From assembly GCA_013423325.1 (NCBI GenBank), contig BLJB01000105.1, positions 1-59,544 of the forward strand: DNA of 59,544 bases, in the 5' to 3' direction. The stretch is from Usnea hakonensis. Its lineage: Eukaryota > Ascomycota > Lecanoromycetes > Lecanorales > Parmeliaceae. Numbering within the stretch: position 1 is the stretch's first letter; each line of letters starts with the position of its first letter. The translations under genes and the position numbers were made by a program. This document shows, piece after piece, positions 11,284 to 22,288 of this stretch. The notes under the pieces are model-generated. The model saw nothing but the letters and a program-made list of their open reading frames with translations, was not told where the DNA came from and searched no databases.

Positions 11284-14157
11284 ATGTCCCAGGGTAGAGC
11301 CGCTCTTCTAAAAGCCAATGCTGATGAAAACAATCCCCCGCATCAAGCTCCAAGGCTGTCACGCTCCCCACATCCCTACAGCAAACAACAGAGAGACGTG
11401 CTCCAGGACAGCGGAAGTGCTTCGGCATACTTACGCAATGCTCTCTTTGGCTCAACCATGACCGACTCTTCACTGAATTTTGAGAAGAACGAACAAGCAT
11501 ATCACACATACTTCGATGCTGACCATCGGAAGAGACGGAAAACTTCTTCTTCGCCGAGTGACAGCGGTACGGAAGCTGACGATGAGCGCGGACGCAGTTC
11601 GCTACTAGGATTACCTGCTCCACCCATCAGGCCAAGGAAAGGGCTCAAAGGGCTCAATGGCTTGGGAACGGAAAGCCCACTGCTTACACCCTCATATCTG
11701 GACGCCGAGTCCCGTAGACTGGAATCAAAATCACAACCCAAGCGTCGAGGGAGCTTGCAAAGCCAAACTTACACTGACGAGGAGACTGTCAAACTCAGGC
11801 AAAAATTCAACCAAAAAAGACAAGCAGAACTCATACGGAGGATAACGGAAACCGTTTTGATGGGGGCTATCGGCTTCGTCGCCTGTAGCAGTGATATCGA
11901 ACGGCTCTTGCGCCTAAGTGTCAGAGGATATCGACAGCCTGGCTTCCTTCCATCAGACTCTCGCCTTGGTCACGCCACGATAGCGCTTTTGAGCCATGCT
12001 GTTGTTGTACTGGGTCTCTATGTCCTCTATCCAATTCGAATCATCTACAGGAACCATGCTCTTAGTACGGCTAAGAATCGACCTTGGTTCTACATTCACA
12101 TTCCAGCTGCCTTTGATCCAGCCCCACTACTTTACCCTGTACTTGTTCCCATTTTTGTGGCATTATCTTTGCTGCATGAAAATTCAAGGCTTCTGCTACC
12201 TAATCTGGTTCTGAGTATTTCTTCGATACCTCGTAAGATCATCCCCTTTGGCCACGATCTGCCTTGGTATAGCTCTTGGCAATGGATAATATCTACGACG
12301 CCGGTGTTTGCGTCTCAGTTATGGCTCTTGAACAAAGATCAAGCTCCAGTGTGGCTTGAAGGCACTGTACCTGACAAACTTGGTACTGAGATTTTAGTAA
12401 TGTTATATCCACTTCATGAGGCTCTGTTGCCGGCGCTGGGATACTTAACCACAACAAGCCTCTTACCAGCGGAACTGCAATTGCTTTCTACATCCATGAT
12501 TAATCTCCTCATCAATTCTGCATCACCTCAAGCTTTAATTCTGCAATCACTCATATGGATAGGTGGTCTCTCTGTCTTTTTGCTATGTGGCAAGGTTCTC
12601 AGCTGGGGAGTAGCGCTCGCCCGCATACCGAGCTGGCGCTTTCGACAACCTGCGCATCACGTTCGTGGAAGCAAGGGAAGCATATTCACCATGGACGGAT
12701 TAATGAATGGAAAGCCCAACAAACGGAGTTTGATGGCCATTGACTCGGAAGCCTCAGAGAGCGAGGCGCCCCAGAGACGGCCAAAAGCTCATGCCCGAAA
12801 GCGAAGTATGCAATTGTCTAATCTACACACGTGCGAGGACAAACGCACAGAAGCTGGGAGTTCAGCTCGCAACGCACCGAAGACGCCAAATTCTTCTTTG
12901 AAAGACACAAAAGACCCTGCGGTTCCCGAAGCAATTGGTACAACTGAAGTTCCGCAGAAGGCGGTAGGGCGACAGCGCAGGTACACTTTGCCATTATACG
13001 TCGGATCACCTCCAGGCAGCCCGTCAAAGACTTCACTCAAACATAGCAGATTCTCTCCATTCTTGTCCTCGAGATCTTGGTCTTTTCGCTCCTTAACCAG
13101 AGCCCAGGCGACTATTGTCAAATGGATATTCGCACTCTATGTATACGCTATAGTAGTTATGGTCATTGCTTTTGCTGTCAGACCCTACGTTGGCCGCACA
13201 GCTTTGCACGGGCAAGATCCAGTAGGCTGGGCACTCGGCTACCTGCTCGGAGACTTACCTCTATTCAGATGCGTAGTGACGGAATGGAGTCTTGGGAGCT
13301 GGATATGCTTGCCGAAAGGAATCCCTCGCTTAAACCTCGACTTTCGCGGCTGGAGAGGGCTATTCCAACCAGGAAATCTAGGCGCCGCCAACCTACGGCT
13401 ACTGATCTGTGCTCACTGTCTCGGCATCATCCTCGCTGGCTTGACCATTGTATTTCGCCTCAGTACTGTAGCGGACGTCGACACGCGGCGTAAAGTTTTC
13501 CACGGCATGATGGTGCTCATGTTCTTACCTACGACTTTCGTGGACTCCACATTCGTCTCGCTTGCGTTGATACTTGTTCTGGCAGTCTTTCTCCTTCTCG
13601 ATCTCTTCCGAGCATCACAGCTACCTCCGCTTTCAAAGCCACTGATGAACTTCTTGGCCCCCTATGTCGACGGCAGAGACCATCGGGGTCCCGTCATCGT
13701 GTCTCACATGTTCCTGTTGATCGGATGTGCGATACCTCTCTGGCTTTCTCTTGCGGCTATTGAGAGGACAGGAGACACGCCTTGGAAAGGATGGGATGTA
13801 ACCCGGCGAGAAGTCAGCATGGTCAGCGGAGTTGTTTGCGTGGGCATGGGGGATGCAGCGGCGTCGTTGATTGGACGACGCTATGGACGCCGAAGATGGT
13901 GCTGGAGCGGAGGCAAGAGCCTTGAAGGCAGCTTTGCGTTTGCTGTGGCTGTGGTCTTGGGTCTGAGCTTTGCTAGGCTGTGGCTTCTACTCGGAGGCTG
14001 GGCTGGTGATGGTGGAGATTCTTGGGCTACGACGTTGAGAAAAGCGTCTATTGCTGCTACAGGCGCAAGTTTGACGGAGGCAGTGTTAACAGGGGGCAAT
14101 GACAATGTGATAGTTCCTGTTATCCTTTGGCTCCTTGTTCGAGGCTTGAGGATTTGA
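11284..14157 (+). CDS. SEC59: Dolichol kinase
   Basis: Single exon, 957 residues. A polar N-terminal region of about 190 residues is followed by many hydrophobic transmembrane segments, a long polar Ser/Arg/Lys-rich loop (about residues 455-600), and a second membrane block. The C-terminal part has the CTP-binding signature of polyprenol kinases: the VDTRRKVFHGMMV loop, and GMGDAAASLIGRRYGR followed by GGKSLEGSFAF. This family uses CTP to phosphorylate dolichol in the ER membrane, feeding N-glycosylation, O-mannosylation and GPI synthesis. It is much longer than the 519-residue yeast protein, as usual in filamentous fungi, because of the loop. ATG at 11284 is the first in frame. Confidence 0.93.
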   Translation: MSQGRAALLKANADENNPPHQAPRLSRSPHPYSKQQRDVLQDSGSASAYLRNALFGSTMTDSSLNFEKNEQAYHTYFDADHRKRRKTSSSPSDSGTEADDERGRSSLLGLPAPPIRPRKGLKGLNGLGTESPLLTPSYLDAESRRLESKSQPKRRGSLQSQTYTDEETVKLRQKFNQKRQAELIRRITETVLMGAIGFVACSSDIERLLRLSVRGYRQPGFLPSDSRLGHATIALLSHAVVVLGLYVLYPIRIIYRNHALSTAKNRPWFYIHIPAAFDPAPLLYPVLVPIFVALSLLHENSRLLLPNLVLSISSIPRKIIPFGHDLPWYSSWQWIISTTPVFASQLWLLNKDQAPVWLEGTVPDKLGTEILVMLYPLHEALLPALGYLTTTSLLPAELQLLSTSMINLLINSASPQALILQSLIWIGGLSVFLLCGKVLSWGVALARIPSWRFRQPAHHVRGSKGSIFTMDGLMNGKPNKRSLMAIDSEASESEAPQRRPKAHARKRSMQLSNLHTCEDKRTEAGSSARNAPKTPNSSLKDTKDPAVPEAIGTTEVPQKAVGRQRRYTLPLYVGSPPGSPSKTSLKHSRFSPFLSSRSWSFRSLTRAQATIVKWIFALYVYAIVVMVIAFAVRPYVGRTALHGQDPVGWALGYLLGDLPLFRCVVTEWSLGSWICLPKGIPRLNLDFRGWRGLFQPGNLGAANLRLLICAHCLGIILAGLTIVFRLSTVADVDTRRKVFHGMMVLMFLPTTFVDSTFVSLALILVLAVFLLLDLFRASQLPPLSKPLMNFLAPYVDGRDHRGPVIVSHMFLLIGCAIPLWLSLAAIERTGDTPWKGWDVTRREVSMVSGVVCVGMGDAAASLIGRRYGRRRWCWSGGKSLEGSFAFAVAVVLGLSFARLWLLLGGWAGDGGDSWATTLRKASIAATGASLTEAVLTGGNDNVIVPVILWLLVRGLRI

Positions 14158-14677
14158 TTGATTGGTCTGCTCAATTTTAGCGACGGGTGTTTCGGAAAAG
14201 AATTTGGCCAATAGGTGGTTGCCTTGATCAGGCAGCTGTGTCGGCAAACATCCAACTACTAATAGCTATTGGTAGGATGGATTGACATGTAAAATACTGT
14301 ACAACACACCAGCTCAATGCAGACCGGGGTGTTTGCATTTTTGCTGTAATGGACGGGGTTAGGTTAAGAGAGTTGGAGGGGAAGGGAGATGATTGGTGTA
14401 TGAGTTCTCGTACTCAAGATTGTCAGCCTGGGGAATAGTAGCCTGCTGTAGTGCGGCAGGATCAGCATCCTCAATACAGTCATCAAGTCTAAGCCTAAGC
14501 TTATCGTTGATCCGGTTAGATTGTGGTGGCATTGTTCTGAGTTCTGACCAAGGCGACATTAAAGACTATAGGGGATAATGTTTGATTGAGATGATGATTC
14601 ATCGTCCTCGGAAAGCAAACCAGAGTCAAAGATGTATATCAAGGGCATCTTTTCTGCAAAGAAATAAAGTACTGTAG

Positions 14678-14720
14678 GCTGACTACTAGGTTCTTTGAGC
14701 TGACTACTAGGTTCCTTTGA
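14678..14720 (+). repeat. Tandem 21-22-bp direct repeat, two copies
   Basis: GCTGACTACTAGGTTC, followed by TTTGA or CTTTGA, occurs at 14678 and again at 14699, directly adjacent. The copies differ by one inserted base. Confidence 0.85.
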
Positions 14721-15012
14721 CCTGACAATGCTCAGTATTTTATATAAAATAGAAGTAATTTACTTTAGTTGTATTATTTTTCTTATCGGTACTAGCGTGT
14801 TTGGATAAGAAAGTGAAGCGGGCGCCTATTGTTCTTCTTTATCTCGCCCGTCATAATTATCATTATCATCATTATCAGGTACTCGTACGAGAGTGCTCAT
14901 ACAATACTTATACTCTTTTTAAAACAATGAAACCCAAACCACTATCAATCACGATTTAACACTCTTTTATATTATATACCTATCACCTAATATCACCTCA
15001 TTCAACTACGAC

Positions 15013-15044
15013 TACCTTAAGTAAGGTAAGTCACCTAGGGTGAC
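15013..15044. promoter_or_regulatory. Two adjacent palindromes upstream of ATG1
   Basis: TACCTTAAGTAAGGTA (15013-15028) is a perfect inverted repeat with 7-bp arms and a 2-bp centre. GTCACCTAGGGTGAC (15030-15044) has perfect 6-bp arms around TAG. They lie one base apart, about 450 bp before the ATG1 start. They may be binding sites for dimeric factors or the folded remnant of a MITE, given the shared TACCTTA word with 10973-11108. Confidence 0.5.
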
Positions 15045-15492
15045 CGCTTTCTTGGCACCCCCACCGCGTTCGAGTCATAGTCTTGAGCTCAACTCGCCTG
15101 ACCACATCACGCCTTACTGCTTCTGATACACCCATCATACCCCGCCTCGCTTTCTTCAGAGCGCAGCAGCTTTGGCTTAAGGTAGGCTTACGCTTAGGCC
15201 AAGTCTCTTGCATCCGCATCCGCATCCGCACTATTCCAACGTCGAAACTGGAATGGTTCAACGGCCTTCCCCTTGCGAGATCTGCAACCTGCATCTAACA
15301 TGACGACCTCTCCTCAAACATTCAACCTCGTTCCTTAGTCAATCTCTCAAACAACCGAAACAAGTATCCAAATTTCCAATGTGCAACTCCTTGACACCTA
15401 CCCTCTACCCTCACCTGCAGTGGTGACCCTGCTCCTCCTCATATAGTCAGCTGCACTCACACGAGCACGTCACCAGCGTCTGACCTTCCATC

Positions 15493-18400
15493 ATGCCGGC
15501 TCAACAACCCTCGCCTTCGACATCCAGGCGGACGAGAGATCCAACACATCAAGAGATGGCTGTCGGTACTTACAGAAGACTGGATGAGATCGGCCGGGGA
15601 AGCTTTGCTACCGTATACAAAGCTTCGAGGTCTGTGAGTAGTCATCCTTACTTTCCCCATGTCGCCATTACCCTCAGCCTCGTCTAAGATCCACTGTTGC
15701 TTCATCATCCAGACCCTATCATCGTCGAAGGTCGCCAGAATGTTATCTAACAAGCAAATGCTGATGCTCTTTACTCTTGGCAGAAACAATCTGGCTATGT
15801 TGCCATCAAATCCGTCGACCTGCACAAGCTCAACAAGAAATTGAAGGACAACCTCTACTCTGAGATACACATCTTGAAGACTCTAAAGCATCCACACATC
15901 GTTTCCCTCATGGAGTGCCAAGAGACTACCGCCCACCTGCATATAGTCATGGAGTTCTGCGAGCTTGGGGACTTGTCATACTTCATCAAGAAAAGAGACA
16001 CACTGTCGCGTCACGATACAACCAGGGATATGATCAGAAAGTACCCTAACCCTGCGGTTGGTGGCCTGAACGAGGTCATAGTCCGACACTTTCTCAAGCA
16101 ATTAGCCAGTGCTTTGGAGTTTCTAAGACAGGGCAACTTCATTCACCGTGATGTGAAGCCGCAGAACCTCCTTCTCAACCCGTCACCCCTGTATTATGCC
16201 AATGCCAAGCCTGAAGCCATCCCACTTGCTGATCATGACAAGTCGATGGCCCCAGCTGCTGGGATCGAGTCGTTGCCTACCCTCAAGATTGCAGACTTTG
16301 GCTTCGCACGGTCCTTACCTTCAACTTCTCTTGCAGAAACCCTATGTGGATCGCCCCTCTATATGGCACCTGAGATTTTGAGATACGAAAAATACGATGC
16401 AAAGGCAGATCTGTGGTCTGTCGGCACCGTTTTGTACGAGATGATGGTGGGAAAGCCGCCCTTTAGAGCGTCAAATCATGTCGAATTACTACGGAAGATT
16501 GAACGCGGCGAGGATAGAATCAAGTTTGCTGAAGAGGTGGTCTTGAGCGATAGTATGAAGAAGCTTATCCGGGCTCTTTTGAAGCGAAACCCGGTCGAGA
16601 GGATCAGCTTTGGGGAATTTTTCGGCAACACTGTTATCAAAGATGAGATTCCTGGATTAGCTGAGGAAGACATACCAGCTCAGCTTCCCAGACAAGAACC
16701 TGAACCAGTGGGAAAAGGAAAGGAAAAGGCATCAGAAGCTCCTAAGGGTGATGGATCAGCGCCAAAGATCTCAAAAGTTGACGTGGCGGGCAATTTCTCA
16801 CAGTCTCCAAAGAGACCCATCTCAGGTAGTCCACAAACCGCTGCGCTCAGAGCCGAGCCTACAGTTCATCGTCGCTCATCTGGTACGCCACCACGTACAG
16901 CTACTGGCGATCTACGAGAAAAGCGGAACAGTACCGAAGCTGCTAGAGCGAATGCCCCATTGAGAGAAGCTACCCCCCAAGCCTCGCGTCCGAACATGAT
17001 CTCTCATGCTACAGCACCGACACGCCAAGACCTGCTTACCCATGATAACAAAACTGTAGCGCCGGCATCCACGCAACGTCGGCCTAGCCGGACATCTTTA
17101 CCCCCTAGATCTCCAAGATCTGAGGAGAGGGATCAGCAACGCAAAGCAGCTTTGGAAGCTAAGGAGGTCCGAGATCGCGCAGCGCATGACGTGGCGTTCG
17201 AGCGAGACTACGTGGTGGTGGAAAAGCGAGCAGTTGAGGTCAATGCCTTTGCTGATGAGCTTGCCGCGAGCCCAAGAATCAACGGCACGGCTCAAGCTCA
17301 GCACAACTCAAATCGTGGTGTGGTGACCAGGCGAGCCACTACTCAGGGAGCTCCTAACTCCGCCACTGGCGCTCAAGTTACACCATCACGAGCGATGCAG
17401 CTGGCGTCAGGAAAGAGACCCGATCATTATCGACAAAACTCATACGAAAGGAGGTTGCAGAACGTTCCCTCCGCGACTTCAGCCATCTCCAAAGCGATTA
17501 ACATGGCTAGTGGCAGGCTCTTCAGTATGGGTTTCTCCCCTCCTTTGGGTATCGGTCGAGGCGGCCCTTCTCCGCCTTCTTACAACCCGTTTCCCGCCTA
17601 CCCTACGAGTCAAGGCGGCCCTCTGATGATTGGGGATGGCTCCACAAGTCCAGCACCCGTGGATGAAGATTCCAAAGCCGTTCACGTGATCGAAGAATCA
17701 GCCACTAGGAGCGACGTCGTTTATGGGTTCGCAGAGGTTAAGTACAAACAATTGATTCCTCTAGAGCCGTCAATGGATCGCGGTTTGGGGTTGCGTCAGG
17801 CAGGAATACCGGAGGGAAGCGAGGGCGAGAACAGTGTTGGTGAAGATGACACCCTGACCGTCGATGCAATCGTCACACTTTCAGAGGAAGCATTGGTACT
17901 CTATGTCAAGGCACTATCGTTGCTCGCGCGATCAATGGATATTGCAGGGGCTTGGTGGGCGCGAAAGAACCGGGGCGAGATAGTCGACGAATCGACATCG
18001 CCTCGGACTAACTCCAACTCGGCAAATACTGTAGCTATCGGTAATCGAGTCAACAACGTCGTCCAATGGGTTCGAGACCGTTTTAACCAGGTCCTTGTTA
18101 AGGCCGAAGTTGTTCGTCTGAAGCTTATCGAGGCCCAAAAGCAGCTTCCCACGGATCATCCAAGCCATCCCAGTAATCACCCGTCTGCTTCAGGCTCTGC
18201 AAACATGGGCACATCCGCGGACAATGTCATAGTGACTTCAGGCGTGACAGCTGAGACGCTTATGTATGATCGCGCATTGGAGATGAGTAAGTCAGCTGCG
18301 GTCAGTGAGCTGGTGGGAGATGATCTCTGGGGCTGTGAGATGAACTACATCACAGCAATTATGCTTCTAGAGGCCGTGCTTGAGGATGATGACGAGCCAT

Positions 18401-18720
18401 CTTTGAAGAAAAAAGCCAAGGACAAGGATGCCAAGGGCTCGAGCACAGAAGAAGGGGCTGTGAACGGCGTAGAAGCGGAGGACCGGAAGGTCGTACTCAA
18501 ACGTAAATAGCATGCCTTTAAAGAGAGACCTTGATGAAGTTTCAGCTAATCAATACCTACAGTCGTCCAGGGAATCCGCTCGCGCCTCGCCGCTCTTCGC
18601 AAAAAGATGCAGATTATTGCAAAACGTAACAGTGTACCGAATTTCACGCCACCTCGTTCAAAGTCTCCAATCGTCGCTGCCACCGCTACGACACCGGCAA
18701 TTGCTACCACTCCTCCTTAG
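15493..18720 (+). CDS. ATG1: Autophagy-initiating serine/threonine kinase Atg1
   Basis: Three exons (15493-15633, 15784-18502, 18563-18720; introns 150 and 60 nt, the second with GCTAATC branch) give 1005 residues. The kinase domain has a glycine loop GRGSFATVYK, catalytic Lys56 (VAIK), HRDVKPQN with Asp170, DFG with Asp218 and an APE motif. The Atg1/ULK insertion between the HRD and DFG motifs is present. A long Ser/Pro-rich disordered middle follows. YVVV at residues 523-526, in an acidic-aromatic context, matches the Atg8-interacting motif known from yeast Atg1. The C-terminal helical tandem-MIT region binds Atg13. The last exon restores the conserved end (LVQGIRSRLAALRKKM, then AKRN). Without the 60-nt intron the frame stops early at 18510. 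It acts at the phagophore assembly site. Confidence 0.96.
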
Positions 18721-19541
18721 ATAGCTTTTCATATCCGCTCCATCCGCTTCATTCGGAATCCCCCAACTTTGTACAACAGATCAAGCATATTCTTTCCAGC
18801 AACACCAGGGTTGGCTTGGAGTCGCCCTCATTTTTGGCAATCATACATCATGGCAGATCCAACAAGAGCGCGGCGTTTCGTCTTACATCAGGCATTTCTA
18901 GGGAGACCTGCAACGCATACTAACCGTCCTTCTGTGACAATATACGCATTACGAACTCGCATTTTTGTTCGTGTGGACCTTGGACATCTGGCGCTGCATG
19001 AGATGTGGCGTTGAAGAAAGGCGTTAAACGACGGGAAAGGAACGCTGGTCACAATGGCGTTGAGAAGTTTTTCACTGAAAGTTCAAGGGTCGTGGGGGAA
19101 GGCGAAGACTGTATTTAGATACCCCGACCCGCAAAATGTAAATGATTTTGAATTCCAGGTTTATTCACTCACGCTTTTATAGTAACGGGATATCCTTTGA
19201 CGGATTGATCTCATACCGTACAACCAGCTTATGCAGCCATTTCGCAGATGCTGAAGCGTTGGATGTGAGCAAGACTATGACTGTAAACGAGGGTCATTCT
19301 GTGCTTTTTCATGCTGGGCTTTATTTGGAGGTGGAGCTAGCCGCATCGAGCTTAGCTTGATCTATCTCATAGGATAAAGTGAAGTGTTCACGAGTTTGCA
19401 TGACCCCCTCATCTTTTGTCACACATGTTTTCTTTTCTTTCACTGTAGTTTTCCGTAACCTCGATCAAGCGAACGCAATCCTTCGAAGAAAAAGTGCCAC
19501 ATCACGCACACAGCTCGTTGCATCCTTTCCGACCCGCGAAC
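18721..19541. other. Intergenic, ATG1 to BTB gene
   Basis: Only short open frames. No gene, tRNA or repeat seen. It holds the ATG1 3' region and presumably the BTB gene promoter. Confidence 0.45.
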
Positions 19542-20649
19542 ATGAAAGACTCAACAAGTGAAACCGCAGAAGATCCGACCGATCCGACCTCTACCACAAT
19601 CTACCTGGACTCCTCGGGAGATCTGAGATTACTCGTCAAAGATTCAGGTGACGAATGGAGGACTCTTATTGTGTCCTCCAGTGCCATGTGCTTGGCAAGC
19701 CCCGTTTGGCGCGCGATGCTTAATCCAAAGAGCCACTTTAGAGAAGCCGAGAGACAAGAAGTCGAGTTTCCTGACGATGATCTCGACACCCTCTTGATTG
19801 TTCTACGTGTTGCTCATCTCAAGTTTCGAGAGTTGCCTAAATCCGTCTCATTTGACGGGCTCGTGAATCTTGCTGTGATTTGCGACAAGTACAGTACAGT
19901 CGACATTGTTCGACACTGGCTTCCCCAGTGGTTGGCACCCTGGTACAAAGAAAGTTGCTCACCAGGATATGAGGAGTGGCTCTCCATAGCTTGGACCATT
20001 GGCGACTTGACCACATTTCAGAAGGTCACCAAATATTTGATTGAATCTTGCAGTATCGATAAGGCAGGCAGGCTATGTCATCTCGGGATGCCATTTACAG
20101 TGAGTGTCGTCCCAGACGTCATCGGTATGTAGTCCGGCCCTGCCATGTACCAGGTATCCCCGACTCATCTATAGCCAACAGATCGAATATCCGAGGGTCG
20201 CAAGTATTTAATTACAGTGCTTCTCAAACGCTGTTCCATGCTCGTAGATAGCTACCGCTCTGGAAAATCCGTCTGCCGCCTCGTGAGCATTCTAGCTCTT
20301 ATCAGAACAACAAGAACAATAGAGTGGGGAAAGGAAGAGTGGGGAAAGGAATGTGACACTATCGTTAATCAGGGGTCTTGAAACAATCGGAATCATGCCT
20401 TCGACTATTACCTCCAGTGACATTCGCATGAGTGTTTCGGAATTGATGCACCAATTACAGCTAATTCACTGTTACTACCTGAGGGATCCACAGTCACATT
20501 ATTTCTTGACCGGCCACTCTGGTTGCGCATTCACGGAGAAACTCAAACAGGACATCGACCATATCACCAAGAATGATGTGCCTGTGGCAATTAATATGGT
20601 AATTGACGACTCATTTCGAAAGCACATGAAAGAGCAGGCGGAAAAATAG
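19542..20649 (+). CDS. BTB/POZ domain protein, apparent frameshift near the 3' end
   Basis: Exon 1 (19542-20124) encodes a BTB/POZ fold: TIYLDSSGDLRLLV, SSSAMCLASPVWRAML, VEFPDDDLDTLLIVLRVAH and VNLAVICDKYSTVDIVRHWL. The first ATG is 19542; the upstream in-frame GTG is not a likely start. Exon 2 starts at 20182 after a 57-nt intron and reads on to WGKECDTI, where the frame meets TGA at 20379. The family's expected continuation (SLIRGLETIGIMP onward to HMKEQAEK, stop at 20647) lies in the next frame from about 20365. So there is a one-base shift, a sequencing error or an unusual intron. A 15-bp tandem duplication sits just before it. Fungal BTB proteins of this type are usually cytosolic or nuclear proteins of unknown role, sometimes Cullin-3 adaptors. 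Confidence 0.7.
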
Positions 20650-22288
20650 GACATCTCGACTTGATGTAGTCTCCAAGCTTTCTCGACGAATAGAAAACTT
20701 GCTATTTAGGCAAACAAGATCAAGGACCACTAAATGTCCGCCTGCAAGCGAAGCCGCTACGGACTCGAAAACAATCAGATGAGCCACTCCGTACATCTGC
20801 GACGAAAGTGCAGCCGCGGTTACGAAGTATTCCAAGTCTTCGAATTTCTAGAAAGGATTCAAAGCAAGTTCTACCCGCCAAGAAGCTTCATGGCGCACCC
20901 ATCTGCAGACGTTACTTACGAGAAATGATCATGCTCTGCTTTGCCCTTCCGGGTTTCGATCTTACTCACTTTTTGCAATGACCAATTGCCTCCTTTACCA
21001 GAATCTACTCCATTATCAGAAGATCCTCTTTCCCTTCATGATCATACGCGACGCGCTAGTACTGTTACGAACCTTGAGCTCTACACTTTTACTAGTCTCC
21101 TCCCCTCCTCGCCCTTTTTCCCCCTCTTTGCTTCTTCTCCTGATGCTCAATGTCTCTCCCACTCCCCTCCCCCCTTCCCCCGAAACCACTTACAACCCCC
21201 CCCAGACCCAAAACCCACACCTCAAAGCGCCTTTTTTACGCCCATCCATCATCCTCAACGTTCCCCTTTTACACGTCTTGAACATAACCCCATTCCCTCT
21301 TCCCTCCTCTCCCAACCCATTCCCTATCCCACCCCATCTCACCGCATCCCTCATCACCAACCCCCATCTACGATTCCTGAAGCCTCCAATCCTCATCCCA
21401 TACCCTTTTCACTCCACATTTATCCCGCCGTCAACATAGTAGAGAACGGCTTCGTTCACACACACTCATACATCCTAGAAGAAAAGTAAAGGCCCCCACT
21501 CCCTCCTCTTTTCACCCCCCCCCCCCCTCTCACCCCCTAATCAAACCCAAACTAAGCCAAACTAAACCCAGACCCGGATAAAAGGTTCACCTGGTCTTCT
21601 GATCATTCCCATCTCACCCATCTTCCATCTTCCCATCTCCCATCTCCCTCTTCCATCTCCCCTCTCTCACCCTCCCTCAACCCCCTAACCCGACCCTATC
21701 ATCTTCTACCCTCATCTCCGATCCCCCCTCTTCTCTAAATTCAAAAATCAACCGAAAAATACGCCAAAAAATTCCAATAAAAGATATCACTGATAAATAC
21801 GCCAATGAACCTCGCTTACCTTGTCTATCCCTTTATATACCCTGATACACACGCTAATCAACAACATCACTGATAACATACGCTAATATCTACCCTGATG
21901 AATACACGCTGATACATTTGCTGATAGAGACCCTAAGGGAGTATTCTATACTTTATTGTTTGTGCCTTACCTATCGACCGAGCGGTTTTTGCTTTGTACT
22001 TGTCGTTGTATGAGGTTTTGGAAGATGTATAAGTGGGTGGGGAGGTGAGTTGTAGTCGTCAACATAACATCAGTTCCTTAATCCCGTGAAAATTACACGC
22101 ATGACACACAAAACACACAAAAGACGGAACAAAAAGTAATCAACGGGGGATGCACGCTACCTTTTCTCGCAAACCTCGCTGGCTACGATATATGCAATTA
22201 ATGTCAAGCAAAGAAGATGCATCATTTAACCCGCTCGATTCTTTACACTGCATACACTGCACTGCCTTTGAAACAACCCTTCGTTTCC
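20650..22288. other. Convergent intergenic region with extreme C-rich tract
   Basis: Between the 3' ends of the BTB gene and the aminopeptidase gene. The plus strand from about 21090 to 21720 is almost pure C/T/A, with very few G. Two overlapping frames stay open there (20941-21489 and 20978-21439), but only because such composition lacks stop codons. The repeat at 21790-21915 is listed separately. Confidence 0.5.
21790..21915 (+). repeat. Cluster of CTGATA-N-ACGCTAAT words
   Basis: CTGATAAATACGCCAAT (21790), CTGATACACACGCTAAT (21842), CTGATAACATACGCTAAT (21870) and CTGATGAATACACGCTGAT (21895) are variants of one 17-19-bp word, irregularly spaced (25-52 bp). Confidence 0.65.

Larger units (their letters stand above)
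14158..15492. other. Long ATG1 upstream region
   Basis: A 1.3-kb region between SEC59 and ATG1, same direction. It contains a 21-bp direct repeat, two adjacent palindromes (both listed separately), an AT-rich stretch at about 14720-14980 and a CT/CA-rich leader before the ATG1 start. No gene is supported. Confidence 0.5.

Noticed and set aside
18512..18724. Separate small ORF after ATG1
   Set aside because: The region is the last ATG1 exon read in a different frame; the conserved ATG1 end is restored by the 60-nt intron.
20941..21489. Two long overlapping Pro/Ser-rich open frames
   Set aside because: The tract is C/T/A-only, which removes stop codons in several frames at once. No start context, no family pattern.
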